Assembly: GCA_025923995.1 (NCBI GenBank)
Contig: JAICEW010000023.1
Location: forward strand, 1-34,493
DNA: 34,493 bases
Source: Vicinamibacteria bacterium
GTDB taxonomy: Bacteria; Acidobacteriota; Vicinamibacteria; Fen-336
Direction: 5' to 3'
Shown here: positions 16,601-24,651 of the stretch, in pieces
How positions within the stretch are numbered: the stretch's first letter is position 1
How the letters are laid out: every line of letters starts with the position of its first letter
Made by a program: the position numbers and the translations under genes
The notes under the pieces: model-generated
What the model was told of the DNA's origin: nothing
Databases searched by the model: none
Seen by the model: the letters and a program-made list of their open reading frames with translations, nothing else

Positions 16601-16679
16601 GAACGGGACGCTGAATGGCCGCGTGACGAGCGACCGGATCACGATCAACGGGCCCGGCGTGCTGAACACGACGCCCTGA
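13614..16679 (+). CDS. Secreted GH10 endo-xylanase with two CBM domains and an LNG-repeat tail
   Basis: This 1021-residue protein starts at ATG 13614 after AAGGAG and has a signal peptide ending near AAPGAAQ. Two carbohydrate-binding domains of the CBM4/9 type follow (about 28-187 and 196-348; each has FEDGTFQGW or FESGTTEGW and an FxIDD/YYIDD end). A GH10 barrel covers about 352-690 with SENDMKWD, GHTLQWHQQ, acid/base E487 (WDVVNEVID) and nucleophile E594 (VTEMDV). An MBG-like beta domain (VYDGSPRAVAV) and about 230 residues with roughly ten LNG repeats complete it. It hydrolyses beta-1,4-xylan outside the cell. The LNG tail resembles a beta-solenoid and may anchor or space the enzyme; its function is my inference. 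Confidence 0.93.
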   Translation: MKSPVRLVLAVPIVLLALLAAAPGAAQTLVVQHDFEDGTFQGWVPRGGGVVLTNTEEVGSRTGGVGTHSLRTTNRTQGFHGPSVQTLGLLTKGATYQVTVWARLVAGQAPAQLRVTVQRTVNGANSFDTVVQTAAGAVTDAAWVQMTGLYAFAGTDPTGLLLYVESTTATTSYYIDDFRIDKIADAPGLPPNTAGLTSTFESGTTEGWTSRTGTEVVAPSSADAHSGGFSLLTTNRTAAFRGPNFNVTNVMFNGSRYRVSVWAKLAPGEAPAQLRVSLQRNAGTVPSTFHTVVNNTNVTADAWVRLVATYDVALANSSLFLYVESASSLASFFIDDVQVTYIPPPTIETDIPSLHEVLADSFPIGAAVRNAAVAGVHGDLLKKHFNSLTSENDMKWDATEPTEGNFTFTNADQQVAFAEQNGMQVRGHTLQWHQQVPAWVFTDPATGQPMQPSPANHDLLLLRLANHVRGVVTHFGDRVFAWDVVNEVIDENQPDCMRRSPWFNITGTDFLDTAFRTAREAAPDALLFINDFNTTIPNKRQCLFNVVSALQARGVPVDGVGHQMHDNFEFPSAQSMADTLDLFAGLGVTQHVTEMDVSIYSGSANAPFANYDEIPSERFLLQARHYRDFFRVFRAHAGQLTSVTLWGLADDVTWLNSSGRVNGPLLFDDQLQHKLAYTAIVSPQDLPRTPATVTLSNLVQVYDGSPRAVAVATDPAGLLVNVTYDGSPQPPVYPGAYAVQAAIDSEDFAGTAAATLLIVSPNVTRRAPTLNGRLNGSLQVLTGESIVLNGPASVTGDLLAPGSPSVLLNGLPSYGGTLDADGDVAPSGYPVVLNGGAALRHLVRRVDPAAFPTVAPPPAPAGTRNVVLSAPGQSPGDFATLRNLTLNSGAGLVAVPPGTYGSFVANGPAGFVLGVAGATTPAAYALQGLTLNGGATLQVVGPIVLTIATGVTLNGSAGSATHPEWLSLQVAAGGVTLNGGATLSAFVTAPAGTVMLNGTLNGRVTSDRITINGPGVLNTTP

Positions 16680-16688
16680 GCGGGCCGG

Positions 16689-17888
16689 CTATCCGACGCG
16701 CAGCCCCAGCGCCTGCGCGTACCTGTCGAGCGCCGCGCGCGTCGCCACCCGGTCCCGTTTCGCGGTGGCCCGGTCCGCCTTCTCGTAGTGCGCCGACAGG
16801 ACACGCAGCCGGCCGTTCCTGCGATCGGCCTTGAGGTCCACGCGCGCCACCAGCTTCTCGCCCGCCAGGACCGGCAGGCAGTAGTACCCGTACACGCGCT
16901 GCGGGGCGGGCTTGAAGATCTCGAGCATCGCCTCGAAGCCGAACAGCCGTGCCACGCGCAGGCGGTCCCAGAGCAGCGGGTCGAAGGGCGAGAGCAGCAC
17001 GCCGCTCTCGGCGCGGGGACGCGCGCGCAGGAGGCGCGCGGCCAGCTCGCGATCCGCGGGACGGATCCAGCCGGCCTTGGGTGGGCCCTCCTCCGACTCC
17101 AGGCCGCAGGCGACGATCGCGCCCTTCTCCTGCAGGCGCCTGAGGGCGGCGGCGAGGTCGGCCTTGCGGTTCCGGAGGCGCCAGGTGGCGGCCAGCGTTC
17201 CCGTCGTCGCCCAGCCGTGGCCATCGAGTGCGGCCAGCAGCAGCGCCTCCAGGCCGTCGGCGGTCGAGAGCGGCTGGCGCCGCAGCGGTTCCGGGATCAC
17301 GCGCTCCGCGAGGTCGTACGTCCGCTGGAAGTTGTTGCGCTCGCGGATGGCCAGCTCGCCGCTGGACCACAGCGCCGACGCCACGCGCTTGGTCACGCTC
17401 AGGTCCCACCAGCCCTTGCTGGCACGCCCCTCCATCTCCACGGATCGCAGCGGGCCGTTGTCGCGGATGCGCCTCAGCAGCTCCTTCGCGACCTTTGGCT
17501 GCGAGCCCACCATGTCGCCCCACCAGGGATGCGCCTTGAACTCGCGCCGGCGGAACTCGAGCGCGGGATAGAGCGCGAGCGGGATCCAGCTGGCCTCGTG
17601 GCCCCAGTACTCGAACAGCGACGCGCCCGGGCGCAGCAGCCGCTCGCCGACCGAGGGATCGAGCCCCTCCAGCCGCGAGAGCAGCACGATCGTGTGGCTG
17701 CGGGCGCCGGCCACCGACACCGTGTCGAGCTGCAGGTACCCGAAGCGCTCGATGACGGCCTGCGCCGCCGCGAAGGCGGTCGGACCGCGCCCGCGCGCGA
17801 AACGCGGGAGGCCGGTCGGCTCGGGTGTCAGCAGGCCGGCGCGGGCCAGGGCCAGGCGGCGGGCTTCACGGACGCTCAGGGTCTCCAC
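16689..17888 (-). CDS. YcaQ/AlkX-type DNA glycosylase (winged-helix HTH_42 family)
   Basis: This 399-residue protein matches the HTH_42 (DUF1006) family, whose studied members AlkZ and YcaQ (AlkX) excise crosslinked or alkylated bases. The catalytic QxD motif is present as QLD in GYLQLDTVSVAGARSH. The family signature LFEYWGHEASWIPLALYP and the C-terminal SPFDPLLWDRLRVARLFGFE...YGYYCLPVLAGEKLVARVDLKADR are clear. The length is normal. The protein should be cytosolic. It starts with GTG at 17888 and ends 9 nt from the convergent xylanase stop. Its neighbours do not share an obvious function. The 22-bp palindrome at 17964-17985 is 76 nt upstream and could be its operator. Confidence 0.9.
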   Translation of the reverse strand: METLSVREARRLALARAGLLTPEPTGLPRFARGRGPTAFAAAQAVIERFGYLQLDTVSVAGARSHTIVLLSRLEGLDPSVGERLLRPGASLFEYWGHEASWIPLALYPALEFRRREFKAHPWWGDMVGSQPKVAKELLRRIRDNGPLRSVEMEGRASKGWWDLSVTKRVASALWSSGELAIRERNNFQRTYDLAERVIPEPLRRQPLSTADGLEALLLAALDGHGWATTGTLAATWRLRNRKADLAAALRRLQEKGAIVACGLESEEGPPKAGWIRPADRELAARLLRARPRAESGVLLSPFDPLLWDRLRVARLFGFEAMLEIFKPAPQRVYGYYCLPVLAGEKLVARVDLKADRRNGRLRVLSAHYEKADRATAKRDRVATRAALDRYAQALGLRVG

Positions 17889-17963
17889 GATCCCGGATTC
17901 TCGCGCGAAGGAGTGTCACGGCGGTTCCGGTCCAGGGTGGACGATCGCCATCCGCCCGGTTCG

Positions 17964-17985
17964 CGACTCGGTCCGGACCGAGTCG
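17964..17985. repeat. 22-bp perfect palindrome between DUF1152 and ycaQ
   Basis: The sequence CGACTCGGTCC followed by its exact reverse complement. It lies 30-51 nt past the DUF1152 stop and 76 nt before the ycaQ start, both on the minus strand. It may fold into a terminator-like hairpin, but no U-tract follows; as a gapless palindrome it equally suits an operator for a dimeric regulator. Confidence 0.5.
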
Positions 17986-18014
17986 TCAGCCGATTGAACT
18001 GAGCACCGGCCGCC

Positions 18015-18952
18015 TCACAATGGGATGTCGGTCGGCGGACGGGCGGGCACGACCCTGCGACACTCGCGGATGACGGCCGTCACGTCGAAGATCGACTCCG
18101 TTTCCATGAGGTGCGACAGGAAGACGTGCGTGCGGGCGACCTCCGCCAGGTCGAAGAGCCAGCAGATGCTGGACAACGGCGAGACCCAGACGTCCGCCTC
18201 GCCGCCGCCGAACTCGCCCCGCAGCGACGCCAAGATCACGGACTGAACGTGGCTGAGCTTCTGCCCGGCCTGGTTGGCGAACGTGAACTCGAGGGCATCG
18301 CGGTACGCGGCCCCGGCCGGCGTCGAAGCATGGATCATGGCCGCGCCGCGATGTGCTCCGAGGCGCGTCAGCTCGGCCATGCGCTCCAGGACCTGCGCAT
18401 GCCGGATCCCGTCGCGCAGCTCCGACCCGAAGCCGATGCAAGCGATGAGGCGATCGGGCCCGGTCAGCCGCGACAGCGCTGCGAGCGAGCAGAGGTCCTC
18501 GGCCGGCGTGCCGATGGAGGTCTCGTTGCCCTTCAACAGGACGTCGATGCCACCGTCGACCAGGACGACCGTGTCGACGTCCAGGGAATGGATGAGCCAC
18601 TGGTACGCATCGACCGCGAGCCGGACGCCACATTTCTTGAGCAGCCAGATCGGCTCGCGGTAGCCATGGCCGCGCTCCAGCCATCGTGCCAGCCACGGTT
18701 CCGGACAGTACCGATCCTCAACCGCTTGATCCGGTCCGACGCCGTAGAGCTGCGGATGATCGGCGCTCGCAGCCGCGCCGGGCAACAGCGAGACGTTCGT
18801 GAACGTGACGCCTGCGAAGTGAACGGCCTTTCCGGCGTCGAGCAGCTCGACCGCGAGCGGCACCGCGCCGAAGACGTCGTACCCGCCCCCCGCGCCGACG
18901 AACAGGACCGTCCGCGCCTTCGCGAGGGTCAAACCAGCTGGCTGCCCCAGGA

Positions 18953-18956
<4 letters not shown>
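18015..18956 (-). CDS. DUF1152 family protein
   Basis: This 313-residue protein has a Rossmann-like nucleotide-binding opening (ARTVLFVGAGGGYDVFGAVPLAVEL) and the DUF1152 motifs VDTVVLVDGGIDVLLKGNE, IACIGFGSELRDGI and FANQAGQKLSHVQSVI. The family occurs in archaea and bacteria and has no established function; the acidic VDGGID loop could be catalytic or metal-binding. No signal peptide or membrane segment is present, so it is cytosolic. Its ATG overlaps the stop of the prolyl oligopeptidase gene (ATGA, 18953-18956), which indicates translational coupling. It might modify products of the peptidase, but the peptidase is exported, so the link is unclear. Confidence 0.85.
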
Positions 18957-21049
<2,093 letters not shown>

Positions 21050-21206
21050 TCCTCCTCCTCGTCGTCCAGCCGCTGCCCGGCGATCATGGTTGCGCCGTCG
21101 CGAGGCGCAGCTCGATGGTGCAGCGCGCGGACCGACCGATAGCCGTCGACCGCGAGAAACGAGAGGGGCACGCGCGATGGTACCGCGCCTCGCGCTCGGT
21201 TTTCCC

Positions 21207-21236
21207 TTGACAGATCTCGGCGCGTGGGCGCACACT
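21207..21236 (+). promoter_or_regulatory. Candidate promoter of the RNA-repair operon
   Basis: A perfect TTGACA (21207-21212) is followed after 18 bp by CACACT (3 of 6). Transcription would begin near 21243, leaving a leader of about 210 nt before the RbfA-like gene. The 403-nt gap 21050-21452 holds this promoter, a small ORF and two hairpins. Confidence 0.4.
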
Positions 21237-21290
21237 GCACGGCCTGCCGAGCGGATGGTCTTGAGATTTCGGCAGGACTGGAGGCGACCG

Positions 21291-21347
21291 ATGTCGGTAT
21301 CTCGAATCGAGCTGATCGCGGCGAGCCTCTGCCCCGCCCGGCGCTAG
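21291..21347 (+). CDS. Possible 18-residue leader peptide
   Basis: ATG 21291 opens an 18-codon frame, MSVSRIELIAASLCPARR, after a GGAGG ribosome binding site (21280-21284) with good spacing. It is followed by a GC hairpin (21360-21375). The position between a TTGACA promoter and the RbfA-like gene, and the Cys/Arg-rich end, suggest a regulatory leader. Actinobacterial cysteine-responsive leaders have a loosely similar look, but I cannot show a relation. The frame also lies in longer antisense open frames, so it may be chance. Confidence 0.35.
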   Translation: MSVSRIELIAASLCPARR

Positions 21348-21359
21348 CCCATCCCGGCT

Positions 21360-21375
21360 GGCCCCGTCCGGGGTC
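21360..21375 (+). other. GC hairpin downstream of the leader ORF
   Basis: GGCCCC, loop GTCC, GGGGTC: a 6-bp stem with one G-T pair, 12 nt past the leader stop. No T-run follows, so it is not a standard terminator; it may be part of a leader structure. Confidence 0.3.
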
Positions 21376-21416
21376 AGGCTCCACATAGAAGAAACAAACC
21401 GTTCCCTGGCGTGAGC

Positions 21417-21432
21417 GTGCGCGTTCGCGCGC
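21417..21432 (+). other. GC hairpin just before the RbfA-like ribosome binding site
   Basis: A 6-bp stem (21417-21422 with 21427-21432, loop GTTC) ends 8 nt before the GAAGGAG ribosome binding site at 21441-21447. It could affect access to the site; this is inferred from base pairing only. Confidence 0.3.
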
Positions 21433-21452
21433 CGCCACCCGAAGGAGATCGT

Positions 21453-21863
21453 GTGTCTTTTCGCAGCACGCGGAGGCGGAGCTCTCCGCGAAGGGGAGAC
21501 GTGTCGCTGGACGGGGATAAGGAGCAGTTCTTCGGCGCGCTGGGCGAGCGTCGCAAGACGAACTGGAAGCTGCAGCAGCTGTGCCGTCAGGTCGAGCGTG
21601 CCGCGGCGCTCGCTTTGGCCGAGGTGGATGTCCCGGTGGGGGCCGCCGTGGCCGAGGTGGCGCCGGCGCCCGACGCGTCGCGGCTCAGGGTCATCGTGGT
21701 CCTGGCCGCGGGCAGCGGCGCGCAGCACCTGGTGGACACCCGCGCCGCGCTGGAGCGGGACGCGGCGGCGTTCCGGTCGGAGATCGCGCGCGCGATCCAT
21801 CGCAAGCGCGTGCCGGAGGTCGTGTTCGACGTGAGGCTGGCGGAGGAGGTGGAGATTGGATGA
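21453..21863 (+). CDS. RbfA-like ribosome-binding factor
   Basis: This 136-residue protein resembles ribosome-binding factor A, a KH-type protein that binds helix 1 of 16S rRNA during late 30S maturation. The matching parts are RKTNWKLQQLCRQVERAAALAL, RVIVVLAAG and the C-terminal AAAFRSEIARAIHRKRVPEVVFDV. RbfA normally sits between infB and truB; here it is next to rtcB, so it is probably a specialised paralogue. The start GTG 21453 follows GAAGGAG with 5-nt spacing; in-frame GTG codons upstream, such as that at 21411, lack a ribosome binding site. The N-terminal extension (SFRSTRRRSSPRR) is strongly basic and may bind RNA. It overlaps rtcB by 8 nt. The family call is from pattern memory and fairly firm. 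Confidence 0.75.
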   Translation: MSFRSTRRRSSPRRGDVSLDGDKEQFFGALGERRKTNWKLQQLCRQVERAAALALAEVDVPVGAAVAEVAPAPDASRLRVIVVLAAGSGAQHLVDTRAALERDAAAFRSEIARAIHRKRVPEVVFDVRLAEEVEIG

Positions 21864-22986
21864 AGCGACGGTTCGGAGCTGGCTCGCCGAGCCGATGCCG
21901 GCGGCGGTCCAGGCGGCGATCGACCGCCTGGCCCGCAGCGAGGACGTGAAGCGCATCGCGGTGATGCCGGACGTACACCTCTCGGCGGACGTGTGCGTCG
22001 GCGTGGTCCTGGCCACGGGCGGCGTGCTCTATCCCAACGCGGTGGGCGGCGACATCGGCTGCGGCGTGGCCGCGATCGCGTTCGACGTCGAGGCGCGGGC
22101 GGTCGACGACGAGCGCGTCGCGGCGGCGGTGCTCGCCGGCCTCTACGCGCGCATCCCCTGCATCCGCCACTCACGGCGCACCAGCGCGCCGCTGCCGGAG
22201 GATCTCGACTCGTGGGAGCTGAGCGCGCCCGCGCTGGAAGCGCGCAAGGGCCAGGAGGCCGCCGCCCAGCTGGGCACCCTGGGCCGCGGGAACCACTTCG
22301 TGGAGCTGCAGCAGGGCGAGGACGGCCGCCTGTGGGCGATGGTGCACAGCGGCTCGCGCGGCATCGGCCAGGCCATCCGCGACCACCACCTCGCGCGGTG
22401 CCCGGCGGGACGGCAGGGGCTCCGCTTCGTGGACGCCGGCAGCGAGGCCGGGCGCGCCTACCTGGCGGACGCGTCGTGGGCGGTCGCGTACGCGGCGGCG
22501 AGCCGGCGCGCGATGGCGGACGCGCTCGGCCACGTCGTCGCGCGCGTGCTGGGGGCCCAGGCGGACGCGGGCTCGTTCGTCGACTGCAACCACAACCACG
22601 TCCGCCGCGAGACGCACGCCGGCGAGACGCTCTGGGTCCATCGCAAGGGCGCGATGCCGGCCGCGGACGGGGAGCCCGGGCTCATCCCCGGCTCCATGGG
22701 CACGCCCAGCGTCCACGTCGTCGGCCGCGGCTGCGTCGAGGCGCTCTGCTCCAGCGCGCACGGGGCGGGCCGGCGCCTGAGCCGCACCGATGCGCGGCGC
22801 GCGATCTCCACGCGCGACGTCGGCCGCGAGATGCGCGGCGTGTGGTTCGACCATCGGGTGGCCACGGGCCTGCGCGAGGAGGCGCCGTCCGCCTACAAGG
22901 ACATCGACGGCGTGCTGCGGGCGCAGCACGAACTCGTCCGCATCGTGCGCCGGCTGCGTCCGGTGCTGTCGTTCAAGGGGGTCTAG
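21856..22986 (+). CDS. rtcB: RNA ligase RtcB (short, RtcB2-like form)
   Basis: This 376-residue protein is an RtcB RNA ligase, which joins 2',3'-cyclic-phosphate or 3'-phosphate ends to 5'-OH ends using GTP and Mn2+. Metal and active-site motifs are PDVHL (D39, H41), GGDIGCG (D66, C69), GRGNHFVE, VHSGSR, CNHNHV and the guanylylated His in SSAHGAGRRLSR (H302). It is shorter than E. coli RtcB and fits the compact type seen in stress-repair operons such as RtcB2-PrfH. The TTG start at 21856 follows GGAGGTGGAG and keeps the conserved opening WLAEPMPAAV; ATG 21895 would cut it. It overlaps the RbfA-like gene by 8 nt and ends 2 nt before the next gene. No archease or PrfH gene is near. Confidence 0.92.
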   Translation: MDEATVRSWLAEPMPAAVQAAIDRLARSEDVKRIAVMPDVHLSADVCVGVVLATGGVLYPNAVGGDIGCGVAAIAFDVEARAVDDERVAAAVLAGLYARIPCIRHSRRTSAPLPEDLDSWELSAPALEARKGQEAAAQLGTLGRGNHFVELQQGEDGRLWAMVHSGSRGIGQAIRDHHLARCPAGRQGLRFVDAGSEAGRAYLADASWAVAYAAASRRAMADALGHVVARVLGAQADAGSFVDCNHNHVRRETHAGETLWVHRKGAMPAADGEPGLIPGSMGTPSVHVVGRGCVEALCSSAHGAGRRLSRTDARRAISTRDVGREMRGVWFDHRVATGLREEAPSAYKDIDGVLRAQHELVRIVRRLRPVLSFKGV

Positions 22987-22988
22987 GC

Positions 22989-23645
22989 ATGGCCACGAAG
23001 AAGCTGGCACGAACGGTCGTCGAAGGAGGCCGCGCCGGATACTCCAAGTGGGACCGGAGGCGGCGCAACCGCTCGCAACGCCGCCTGCGGTTCGACGAGG
23101 AGGGCGATCGGCTTCACGGGAAGGACTGCGCACCCGGCTGGCGCGGGTTCGACGACTGCCTGAAGCCACTGCGGCGCTGGATCGACAGTCACGTCGGACG
23201 CGGGTGGAACAACGTGTATCGCGATTTCTGCGCCCTCACCGATCGGCGCACGGTGAAGGGCTGGCACCTCGACGACCACCTGCAGGGAATGGTCGACCGC
23301 GGCGACCCGCTCGCGTACGGGCGCTTCTACGTCGACGGCCGAGGCATCCTCCGCCGCAAGGATCGAGTCCCGCGTGAGCGCGGGACCGGCTACTGGGAGC
23401 AGCGGCGGGCGCTCGACTGGGCCCGTGGCCGCCAGGTCATCGAGCACGGCGGCACGGCCTTCTGGACCGCGGACGCGGTCGACGACCCGGTCGCGGCCAG
23501 CCGTCAGGGGCCGCGGCTGACGGATCGCGAGATCGCGTTCTGGACGTCGCTGGCCGAGGACGTCCGACGCACGCTCCGCTACGACGCGGAGGGCCGCCGC
23601 CGGCTCCGCGCCATTCCGCCCGCGAGGCGCGGGAACAGGGGCTGA
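22989..23645 (+). CDS. Unrecognised basic protein in the RtcB operon
   Basis: I do not recognise a named family. The 218-residue protein is rich in Arg and Lys and has no signal peptide or membrane segment. The N-terminus (YSKWDRRRRNRSQRRLRFDEE) looks RNA-binding. The central part, with PLRRWIDSHVGRGWNNVYRDF followed by VKGWHLDDHLQGMV, is dense in Trp, Arg and His and has the look of a conserved domain I recall in unannotated proteins of other soil bacteria. No catalytic motif is evident, and two Cys (GKDC, FDDC) are too few for a zinc finger. It begins 2 nt after rtcB, so it is in the same operon, and probably works on RNA or the ribosome with RtcB and the RbfA-like protein. Confidence 0.8.
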   Translation: MATKKLARTVVEGGRAGYSKWDRRRRNRSQRRLRFDEEGDRLHGKDCAPGWRGFDDCLKPLRRWIDSHVGRGWNNVYRDFCALTDRRTVKGWHLDDHLQGMVDRGDPLAYGRFYVDGRGILRRKDRVPRERGTGYWEQRRALDWARGRQVIEHGGTAFWTADAVDDPVAASRQGPRLTDREIAFWTSLAEDVRRTLRYDAEGRRRLRAIPPARRGNRG

Positions 23646-23655
23646 CGCCGGCGTG

Positions 23656-23790
23656 TCAGTCCGCGCGCAGCGTCGTCACGGGATCGGTCCGCATCGCGCG
23701 CAGGGCCGGCAGCGAGCAGGCGGCGAACGCGACCGCGGCCAGCATGGCCAGGACGGCGAGGCCCGTCCCCGGGTCGGCCGGCGAAATCCC
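23656..23790 (-). pseudogene. 3' relic of an ADOP/MacB-type ABC permease
   Basis: The last 44 codons of this frame read GISPADPGTGLAVLAM...ACSLPALRAMRTDPVTTLRAD and a stop. This is the characteristic end of FtsX/MacB-type permeases, and of the ADOP permeases abundant in Acidobacteriota (last membrane helix followed by ARRA-x(2-3)-DP-x(3)-LR). No permease sequence precedes it: the frame runs straight into the metal-transporter permease gene in another frame. So it is a truncated remnant, probably left by a deletion that placed the metal operon next to it. It is not expected to be translated. Confidence 0.7.
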
Positions 23791-23801
23791 CGCGCGAGGC
23801 G

Positions 23802-24650
23802 TCAGGCCGCCCCGGCGGCCGCGCGCCGCCCGATGAACGGCCGCGCGATCGCCATCAGGATCAGCACCAGCCCGAACGTGCAGACCATGGTCGCGCCCGT
23901 GGGCAGGTCCAGCCGCACCGACAGGTAGATGCCGAGCGCGGACACGATCGTGCCCATGCTCCAGCCGATGGCGAGCCGCCGGCCGATGCCCTCCGCGTAC
24001 AGCATCGCCGCCACCGACGGCACGATCAGGTAGCAGAAGACGAGCAGCACGCCCGCGATCGCGACGGACGAGGTCACCACGAAGCCGAAGGACGCGTAGA
24101 ACAGGAAGTCCCAGAGTCGGACGTTGAGGTGCGCGGGCGGCGCGTCGTGGCTGAGCGAGATGGCGAGGAACTTCTCGCGGCAGACGTAGTGGAACGCGCC
24201 CACCGCGGCGTAGAGCGCGGCCGTCTTCAGCACCTCGGGCCACGACACGGCCAGGATGTTCCCCACCAGCATGTCCTTGAGGTGCTCGCTCTCGGACGTG
24301 GCCTTGCTCATGGCCAGGATGGCCGCGGCGGACGCGACCGCGTAGGAGATGCCGATGATGGCCTCCTGCGGGATGCGCGCGCGGCGGCTGCGTATGGTCG
24401 AGAAGATGGCGGCCCCCACGAACGTGAAGCACAGGCTGATCCAGTACACCCAGGGACCGTGCGGGTCGTGGTCCGCGAACGGCAGCAGCAGGGCCACGGT
24501 CGCGCCCAGCGCGGCGATCTGCGCGAGGGAGAGGTCCACGAAGATGACGCCCCGCTCGACCACGTGCACGCCGAGGTAGGCGTGGATGCCGGTGAGGATC
24601 AGGCTGGCGGCAAAGGGCGCCGCCAGGAACCTCAGGATGTCGAAGTCCAT
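23802..24650 (-). CDS. Metal ABC transporter permease (ZnuB/MntB, ABC-3 family)
   Basis: This 282-residue protein has about eight membrane helices and the ABC-3 signatures: GIHAYLGVHVVERGVIFVDLSLAQIAALGATVALLL near the N-terminus, then EAIIGISYAVASAAAILAMSK, and GVLLVFCYLIVPSVAAMLYA. Such permeases carry Zn2+, Mn2+ or Fe2+ across the inner membrane with a separate ATPase. The ATG is one base after the stop of the solute-binding gene (TGACATG), so they are coupled. The ATPase that should complete the transporter is absent; only a permease relic lies downstream. It may be supplied from elsewhere in the genome. Confidence 0.92.
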   Translation of the reverse strand: MDFDILRFLAAPFAASLILTGIHAYLGVHVVERGVIFVDLSLAQIAALGATVALLLPFADHDPHGPWVYWISLCFTFVGAAIFSTIRSRRARIPQEAIIGISYAVASAAAILAMSKATSESEHLKDMLVGNILAVSWPEVLKTAALYAAVGAFHYVCREKFLAISLSHDAPPAHLNVRLWDFLFYASFGFVVTSSVAIAGVLLVFCYLIVPSVAAMLYAEGIGRRLAIGWSMGTIVSALGIYLSVRLDLPTGATMVCTFGLVLILMAIARPFIGRRAAAGAA

Positions 24651-24651
24651 G

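Noticed and set aside
21376-21440. Possible tRNA or tRNA-like RNA before the RbfA-like gene (GCGTTCGCGC resembling a T-arm).
   Set aside because: The T-loop lacks the conserved A58 and the C61 pair, no acceptor stem can be drawn, and no anticodon arm is visible. It is better described as a small GC hairpin.
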